From contig JACCHT010000001.1 of assembly GCA_013416635.1 (NCBI GenBank), positions 558,001-622,000 on the forward strand: 64,000 nt of DNA, given 5' to 3'. This document shows, piece after piece, positions 57,865 through 64,000 of this stretch. Position 1 is the stretch's first letter, and every line of letters starts with the position of its first letter. The notes beneath the pieces were generated by a model. The model saw only the letters and a list, made by a program, of their open reading frames with translations, did no database searches and was not told the DNA's origin. Source of the DNA: Candidatus Thiodubiliella endoseptemdiera (GTDB lineage Bacteria > Pseudomonadota > Gammaproteobacteria > PS1 > Pseudothioglobaceae). The translations under genes and the position numbers were made by a program.

Positions 57865-59129
57865 ATGAAAAAATACATCGCCTACCATTTTCCTCGTGAA
57901 TTAAAAACTTATGCATTACTAACACTTGCTAGTGCCTTAACAGTGGTGGTGATAACTTTCTTCTTGTCTGTTAGTGCATTTTCACAGCACGCTTTTAAAA
58001 CTTTCATTGTTGAACACCCTGCTTTAAATTTTATTATTACACCGATTACTTTTGTGACGATTATTTATTTTGCCAAACATTATTGTCATTTTGTGCAGGG
58101 TAGTGGTATTCCACAACTGATTGCTGCGACTGATTCTCGCAATAAGTCTATCCGTAAAAAGTTACTTTCCTTTAGAGTTGCACTTGGGAAAATTGGTCTT
58201 ATCTTTTTAGCAATGTTAGGGGGTGCACCAATTGGTATTGAAGGCCCAAGTATTCATATTGGCGGCTCTATTTTTTATGGTTTTAACCAATTTATTAAAC
58301 TCAATCGCAAGTTTTTAATCCACGCTTTAATTGCGATTGGTGGTAGTGCAGGATTGATTGTAGCATTCAATGCACCGATTGCAGGGGTGCTATTTGCCTA
58401 TGAAGAAATTGGTAGAAAATTAAAAAAACAGGCTTTAATTTTGATTTTGATTGTCAGTGGATTTGTCTATTTCTTAAAGGCTTGGTATCACGGCAACACC
58501 CTTATTTAATGGATTTATCTAACCTCTCATTTGACTTAACCTTGATTTGGCAATTACTGCCCTTGACAGTGGTAGTTGGAATTTTGGGTGGATTATTTTC
58601 CAGAATAACACTTTATTTTGTGCAAAAATTGATTATCAATAGCAAAATCAAAGTACTCGTTATGGCGTTGGGTGTCGGTATGATTGTGGCATTTTTTAAC
58701 TATCTATCCAAAGGACAAATCGCGGGCTCTGGACACACAGAAGTATTACAAATACTCAATAGTCAGTCGTTAGGTTTGGATTTTGTAGTGATGAAATTTT
58801 TTGCTGTTTTAACTTCATTTGTTTCCACCCTTCCAGGTGGTGTTTTTATGCCAAGCATCTCAATTGGTGCAGGTATTGGTGCGGAAGCATCTCATTTTTA
58901 CACGCAAATTGATACACAGGTCATTATGCTAATAGCGATGATTGGCTATCTGAGTGCAGTCATCCGCGCACCACTCACTTCAGCGTTTGTGATTCTTGAA
59001 ATGACAATGAGTTTACATCTACTCATTCCAGCATTAGTTGTGGCATTAATTGCCAGTTTTGTCTCTAAACAAATCCAACACCAGCCTATCTATGAAGCCT
59101 TAGCAGATAGATTTTCTAAAACGGTTTAA
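57865..59129 (+). CDS. clcA: ClC-family chloride channel or H+/Cl- antiporter (one frame break)
   Basis: A polytopic ClC protein of about 421 aa. Selectivity motifs GSGIPQ, GIEGPSIHIG (the usual GREGP; gating Glu kept) and GGVFMPSISIGA are present. The kept Glu favours an antiporter. The frame breaks near 58499 (ACCCTT for ACCCCTT, one C missing). A diverged 5' fragment of another ClC lies at 53361. Confidence 0.92.
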
Positions 59130-59538
59130 CCACTACTAAGATAACGATTGCCACTAGTATCAATACTGGAAATTCATTAAACCAACGGTAAAAAATATGT
59201 GAACGAGTATTTTTATTCGCTTTAAAAATAGTCAGTAAATGTCCACAATAAAAATGATAAGCAATTAATGGCACAACTAAGGTTAATTTGGCATACAACC
59301 AATATTGGGTGGAATAATATGTCCAATTTTCAACTATCATCCAAGCTCCAAATATCGTTGCCAAAACAAAACTCGGCATCATAATACCGCGATAAAGTTT
59401 GCGTTCCATTATTTTAAAACGCTCAATGCTGATTTTATCATCGCTCATTGCGTGATAAACAAACAAACGGGGCAAATAAAACAAGGCTGCAAACCAAGTA
59501 ATGATACTGATAATATGAAACGCTTTAATCCACAACAT
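59116..59538 (-). CDS. hemJ: Protoporphyrinogen oxidase HemJ
   Basis: HemJ oxidises protoporphyrinogen IX in haem synthesis and lies in the inner membrane. The protein starts MLWIKAFHIISIITWFAALFYLPRLFVYHA, the standard HemJ N-terminus with the conserved His, and has four transmembrane helices. I chose ATG 59538 for that match; the frame is open to 59589. It overlaps the clcA end by 14 bp, convergent. Confidence 0.9.
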   Translation of the reverse strand: MLWIKAFHIISIITWFAALFYLPRLFVYHAMSDDKISIERFKIMERKLYRGIMMPSFVLATIFGAWMIVENWTYYSTQYWLYAKLTLVVPLIAYHFYCGHLLTIFKANKNTRSHIFYRWFNEFPVLILVAIVILVVVKPF

Positions 59539-59611
59539 AAACCAACCAAATAAAACAATAAATAACGCTATTATAGTAAAATAATACAACTTTTACTAAC
59601 TTCCGACATCT

Positions 59612-62600
59612 TTGCAGCAATATAGAGAAATTCCTTACAACTACACTTCGTTTTCAGATAAGGAAATAGTGTGCCGTTTTCTTGGTGAGGAATCATGGGA
59701 ATTACTTCATCAATTACGGGAAAATCGTAATACGGGGCGTAGTGCAAAAATGTTGTTTGAGGTGTTGGGTGATATGTGGGCTGTTAATCGCAATCCTTAT
59801 TTGCAGGAAGATTTGATTAAGAATAAACGCCGTTGGCACTCGTTAACTGAGGCTTTGTATTCTCGTCTTAATCAGATTCGTATGCGTGCTGATGGCAATC
59901 AAAAAGTGCTTGAGTTGTTGGGTAGTGCTGATCAGGCGGTGGATGATTTTAAATTGTGTTTGAGTGAATTTCAAGGCAATCAAAAACACATCAAAAAAGC
60001 CCTATTGAAAGTAACGCACAATAATAATATTCGTTTTGATGCCTTATCACGCGCTTCACATTCAACTGATGCCACGGATTGGCGTGTTGAATATCCAGCG
60101 GTGGTTATTACCCCAGATACTGAGTTTGAGATTGCTGCGATTATCAAAACCTGTATTCAATTAGGGTTAACCATTATTCCTAGAGGGGGTGGCACGGGCT
60201 ATACTGGCGGTGCAATTCCTTTGAATACACAAACTGCGGTGATTAATACCGAAAAACTCAGTTTTATCAATGCAGTTAAAACACATGATGGGTTACGCAG
60301 TGTGAATGTGGGGGCAGGGGTGATTACCAAACGCGTGAGTGAGGTGGCTACGGCGAATAATTTGGTGTTTGCCGTTGATCCGACTTCGCAAGATGCTTGC
60401 ACGATTGGGGGGAATGTGGCAATGAATGCGGGGGGTAAAAAGGCGTTGAGGTGGGGGACGACGATTGATAATTTACTTTCATGGAAGATGGTGATGCCTG
60501 ATGGGGAATGGCTCAAAGTGGAACGCATTAATCATAATCAGGATAAGATTCAGTTGTTGGATGAGGTGAGTTTTGATATTCATACATTGGCAGCGGATGC
60601 GCAGACTATTAGTAGCACCAAAAGGTTGGATATTAAATCTGGCAACTTACGCAAACACGGTTTGGGCAAGGATGTGACCAATAAATTTTTAGATGGTTTG
60701 CCTGGTATTCAGAAAGAAGGTTGTGATGGTTTTATTACCTCGGCTGAATTTATTTTGCATCAGCCGTTAAAGTGCATTCATACATTGTGTTTGGAGTTTT
60801 TTGGGCATAATTTAAAGTTAGCCGTGTCCAGTATTGTTGATATTAAGGACAGTATTGATGCCAATGTTGCTGTTGATTTAGTAGGAATGGAACACCTTGA
60901 TGCTCGGTATGTTAAGGCCGTTAGTTACACCACCAAAGCCAACCGTTCAGAGCTGCCAAAGATGGTATTATTGATTGATATGAGTGCTGAAACTGAGGCA
61001 TTACTTGATACCCAAACTGATAAAATTATCACGCTGACAGAGGATAGAGGGGGTGAGTGTTTTGTGGCAAAATCATTAGCAAAACGCCAAGTTTTTTGGA
61101 AAGACCGTGCCAATACTGCAGCGATTGCTGCCCATACCAATGCTTTTAAAATTAATGAGGATGTGGTGATTCCATTGGACAAACTCAGTGATTATAGTCA
61201 CGGTATTGAACATATTAATATTCGCCTATCGATTAAAAATAAATTGGCAATGATAGCGGCAATTAAAACTTATTTTCAAAATATTAATCCGGCATCCACA
61301 CTTGTTAAAGATAAGATTATTTTGGTTTTGGTTTTGCTTGATAAGGTGAATAGCGAATGGCAAGATGCGCTATTCAGTTTACAACAAGAGGCGGGTTTTG
61401 AGGCGTTGCAAACGGGCAAACGGGTGATTTCTTATGTGCATGATTTTGCCCAGCCTTCAGAGGATTTATTGATGGGTGATGTGTTTGTTGATATTCGCAA
61501 GGATATTCAAGCCATTCACGATGAACACCGTGAAATTCGCCTCTTCGTTGCCACTCATATGCACGCTGGCGATGGCAATGTGCATACCAATATTCCCGTG
61601 CATTCACACAATACCGAAATGCTCCAACAAGCTGAGTCTGTGGTGGATGAAATTATGATTTTAGCCCAACAACTGGGTGGGGTGATTTCAGGCGAACATG
61701 GGATTGGACTCACCAAATACCAGTATTTATCCGACGAATTTAAACAAGAATTTGCCGAGTATAAAACCAAAATTGACCCCAATAACCACTTTAACAAAGG
61801 CAAATTAATGCCCGATAGTGGTTTGGAAAATGCCTTTACCCCCTCGTTACGCCTTGTTGAGCAAGAAGCATTGATTTTAGAAAGCAGTGAAATTGGTGAA
61901 ATTAACGATATGGTAAAATCGTGCCTGCGTTGTGGAAAATGTAAAAATGTATGTACCACACACATTCCAGAGGCAAATTTACTCTATTCGCCGCGCGACA
62001 AAATCATCGGCACCAACCTCATCTCCGAAGCCTTTTTATATGAGAACAAACCCGTCGAGGCGTTTCTATTGACCATTTTGATGAGTTAAATGATGTAGCT
62101 GACCATTGCACTATTTGCCATCGTTGCGAAAAACCTTGCCCTGTGGATATTGACTTTGGTGATGTCTCCATCAAGATGAAAAATATCTTGGTAAAACAAA
62201 AACAAAGACACACCAATATCATCTCCAAAGTATCAATGGCTTATTTGAATATGAATCAGCCTTGGAAAATCAATATCACCAAAAAATTACTGATTGATTT
62301 TAGTTACACAGCACAAAACATCGCCTCCAAACTGAGCCACCCATTTTTAAAAAAACAACCCGATAAAACAGTCGGCAGACCCAATGCGTTTACAGAATTA
62401 GTCACAATTTTAGACAAACCTTTGCCAACGGACACCGCACTTGCCCCACTCAGAAGCCTACTCAATATCAACGACACAGGCAGCATACCGATTTTGGCAC
62501 ACCCTGAAAAATCCACCGTTGACTCACCGAGTGTATTCTATTTCCCTGGTTGCGGCTCAGAGCGCTTGTACTCCAATATCGGCTTGGCAACGATTGCCCT

Positions 62601-63293
62601 ACTCTACCATCAAGGAGTAAAAGTGGTGTTACCCCCCAGTTATCTTTGCTGTGGCTATCCGCAAAAAGCAGGAGGTTATGACCAAAAAGCAAATGAGCTT
62701 TCCACCGACAATCGCGTGCTGTTCCACCGTATGGCAAACACACTCAACTACCTTGATATCAAATATGTGCTAACTTCTTGTGGCACTTGTATCGACCAAT
62801 TAATGACCTATGAATTAGGCGATATTTTCAAAAATTCCAGCTTGCTTGACATCCACGAATATCTACTAGAAAATAATGTAACCCTTGACAATACAGGTGA
62901 GAAATACCTCTACCATGCCCCTTGCCACGACCCAATTAAATCAGATAGTTCAAGCACTGTCATCTCTAAAATTGTCAATTCAGAAGTGGTGAGCAACGAT
63001 CGCTGTTGCGGTGAATCAGGCACTTTCGCAGTTGCACGCCCTGACATTGCCAAACAAGTAAAGTTCCGTAAAGAAGCTGAAATCAAAAAGATTTAGCAAC
63101 AATAAAAACCAATAATAAACCCACAAAAATGCTCACCACCTGCCCTGCCTGTCGCCAAGGTCTATCTCGTTATAGCGATTCAACCGGCGTCAAGCCAATC
63201 TATCCAATAGAATTAATTGCTGAACAGCAGTTGGGTGAAAATTGGCAAAAAGACTTTATTAGGTCTGTACATATTGAAAAGGTATTGCTTTAA
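59612..63293 (+). CDS. Giant FAD/4Fe-4S oxidoreductase, D-lactate/glycolate dehydrogenase-like (two frame breaks)
   Basis: Corrected length is about 1227 aa. Order: a helical N-terminal region of about 130 aa; FAD_binding_4 domain (PRGGGTGYTGGAIPL, GGNVAMNAGGKKALRWG); FAD oxidase C-terminal domain ending GEHGIGLTKYQYL; two 4Fe-4S motifs (CLRCGKCKNVC and CTICHRCEKPCP); CCG-type domain (FFPGCGSERLYSNIG, HAPCHDP, CCGESGTF). Breaks near 62052 and 63092 are each one missing A. The TTG at 59612 is the only start I can see. It likely oxidises a 2-hydroxy acid and feeds electrons to the membrane; the substrate is unknown. Confidence 0.85.
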
Positions 63294-63627
63294 TCCTTTG
63301 CTACATAAACCCAAACTAAGGTGCCTGATACCATTTTTCCCAATACACGCTGATAATCACTAACTTCGTATTTGTCAGATTGGCTAATTCTTTAGGGGTT
63401 AACTTAAAGACTTTTCCTTGTATAGTTTCATCTTGTTTAGCAATGGCGATTGGGTGGTGAGTTTCACCGCTAAGTGCGATGACAGCTTTATCTTGGATTT
63501 CAAGCGTGACTAATTTGTAGTTTAATAACTGGTCTTCATAGCCTGCTAATTCACGCCCAAAAGTTTCGATTTGTACAGCGGGGATTTGTAGTGTGCCATA
63601 GGAAAATAGCAATTCTGTTGCTTTCAT
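63290..63627 (-). CDS. Gamma-glutamylcyclotransferase-like (AIG2) protein, one frame break
   Basis: A protein of about 112 aa. It starts with LLFSYGTLQIPAVQ (the YGTL substrate loop) and has VFKLTPKELANL; after a one-base loss near 63380 it continues SDKYEVSDYQRVLGKMVSGTLVWVYVAKD, a typical GGCT end. Glutathione or gamma-glutamyl turnover is possible. The stop overlaps that of the convergent oxidoreductase by 3 bp. Confidence 0.78.
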
Positions 63628-64000
63628 TCTACTTTTCCAACACTTAGAATGGTTAAATTATCAGTATCAATCAAACGCGAAAAAGCGTATTCAATATCTT
63701 TTGCAGTAATATTTTTGATTTTGTCGGTAAAGCTACTCAGGTAATCTAGCGGCAAGTCGTAAAAACCGATAACAGAAAGATAAGTCAAAATATTGCTATT
63801 ACTTGCTGTTTCTAAAGCAAAACCGCCGATAATATTGTCTTTGCCATCTTGTAATTTTTGTTCGTCTATGCCGTAGTTAATAAAGTCATCAAGGGTTTGA
63901 ATGGCAATGTTTTTTGCTTCTGTAGCTTGGGCATTTTTGGTTTGTAAGCGTATTAAAAATGCGCCATTTGATTGCATTAAACTGAAATAACTATATGCTG
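63624..64000 (-). CDS. M16 (pitrilysin-type) peptidase, C-terminal part (runs off window)
   Basis: The last 125 codons. YSYFSLMQSNGAFLIRLQTKN followed by QTLDDFINYGIDEQKLQDGKDNIIGGFAL and the end NLTILSVGKVE fit the C-terminal repeat of M16 zinc proteases. The HxxEH catalytic half, if any, is outside. It overlaps the GGCT-like gene by 4 bp. Confidence 0.82.
   Translation of the reverse strand, partial: AYSYFSLMQSNGAFLIRLQTKNAQATEAKNIAIQTLDDFINYGIDEQKLQDGKDNIIGGFALETASNSNILTYLSVIGFYDLPLDYLSSFTDKIKNITAKDIEYAFSRLIDTDNLTILSVGKVE

Overview
The window looks like a chromosome segment of an AT-rich gammaproteobacterium. Gene neighbourhoods such as lolB/hemA-prfA, fur/bamE, mnmA-hflD, ftsB-ispD-ispF and murC-murB-ddl-ftsQ are typical of that class. 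Low GC, a 161-bp miniature transposon in six near-identical copies, many defence genes and mixed-strain signs fit the SUP05/Ca. Thioglobus clade, including thiotrophic symbionts of deep-sea mussels. That placement is inference; no rRNA or sulfur-oxidation gene is present to prove it.

Layout. 0-10 kb: lolB (partial), hemA, prfA, znuB, fur, bamE, ccmAB, then metK and ahcY. metK is preceded by a SAM-II/SAM-V-like riboswitch and ahcY by an SAH riboswitch, so adjacent steps of the methyl cycle are each controlled by an RNA sensor. 9-16 kb: glyQ, yqaA, an NlpD-like lipoprotein, mscS, miaB, a reverse-strand copper-delivery cluster (SCO, PCuAC, DUF2946) and phoH. 16.8-19.3 kb: a candidate retron (structured RNA, reverse transcriptase, fused ATPase-TOPRIM effector) whose last gene overlaps the start of mnmA. 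20-34 kb: hflD, rpsT, smr, xseA, a cell-wall/division cluster, mltD, bolA, a ferredoxin reductase and a miaA that lacks its 3' end.

34.7-44.5 kb: a type II-B CRISPR locus. A 28-repeat array and a tracrRNA are on the + strand; cas9-fic-cas1-cas2-cas4 is on the - strand. cas9 keeps all its catalytic motifs but is broken by many frame changes. A Fic-domain gene is translationally coupled between cas9 and cas1. An isolated repeat and a degenerate repeat precede the main array.

44.8-59 kb: murD, yccA, rppH, then hom-thrC-[ATPase + DUF4276 gene]-cysM, a transposon, an EamA transporter and a clc 5' fragment fused to a second copy of the thrC 3' end. That copy leads into a different ATPase + TOPRIM-like pair, a second cysM, a toxin-antitoxin-SecB-like chaperone trio and a full clc gene. 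The thrC-cysM slot is thus present twice with two different two-gene cassettes. This is either a real recombinant duplication or an assembly join of two strain haplotypes. 59-64 kb: hemJ, a very large FAD/Fe-S oxidoreductase, a GGCT-like gene and the end of an M16 peptidase.

About 18 genes, including essential ones (metK, ispD, ispF, murD, ddl, ftsB, mnmA), need one to three single-base corrections, mostly a missing base in a short homopolymer. Uncorrected long-read errors are the most likely cause. These genes are annotated as full-length loci with the frame breaks stated.
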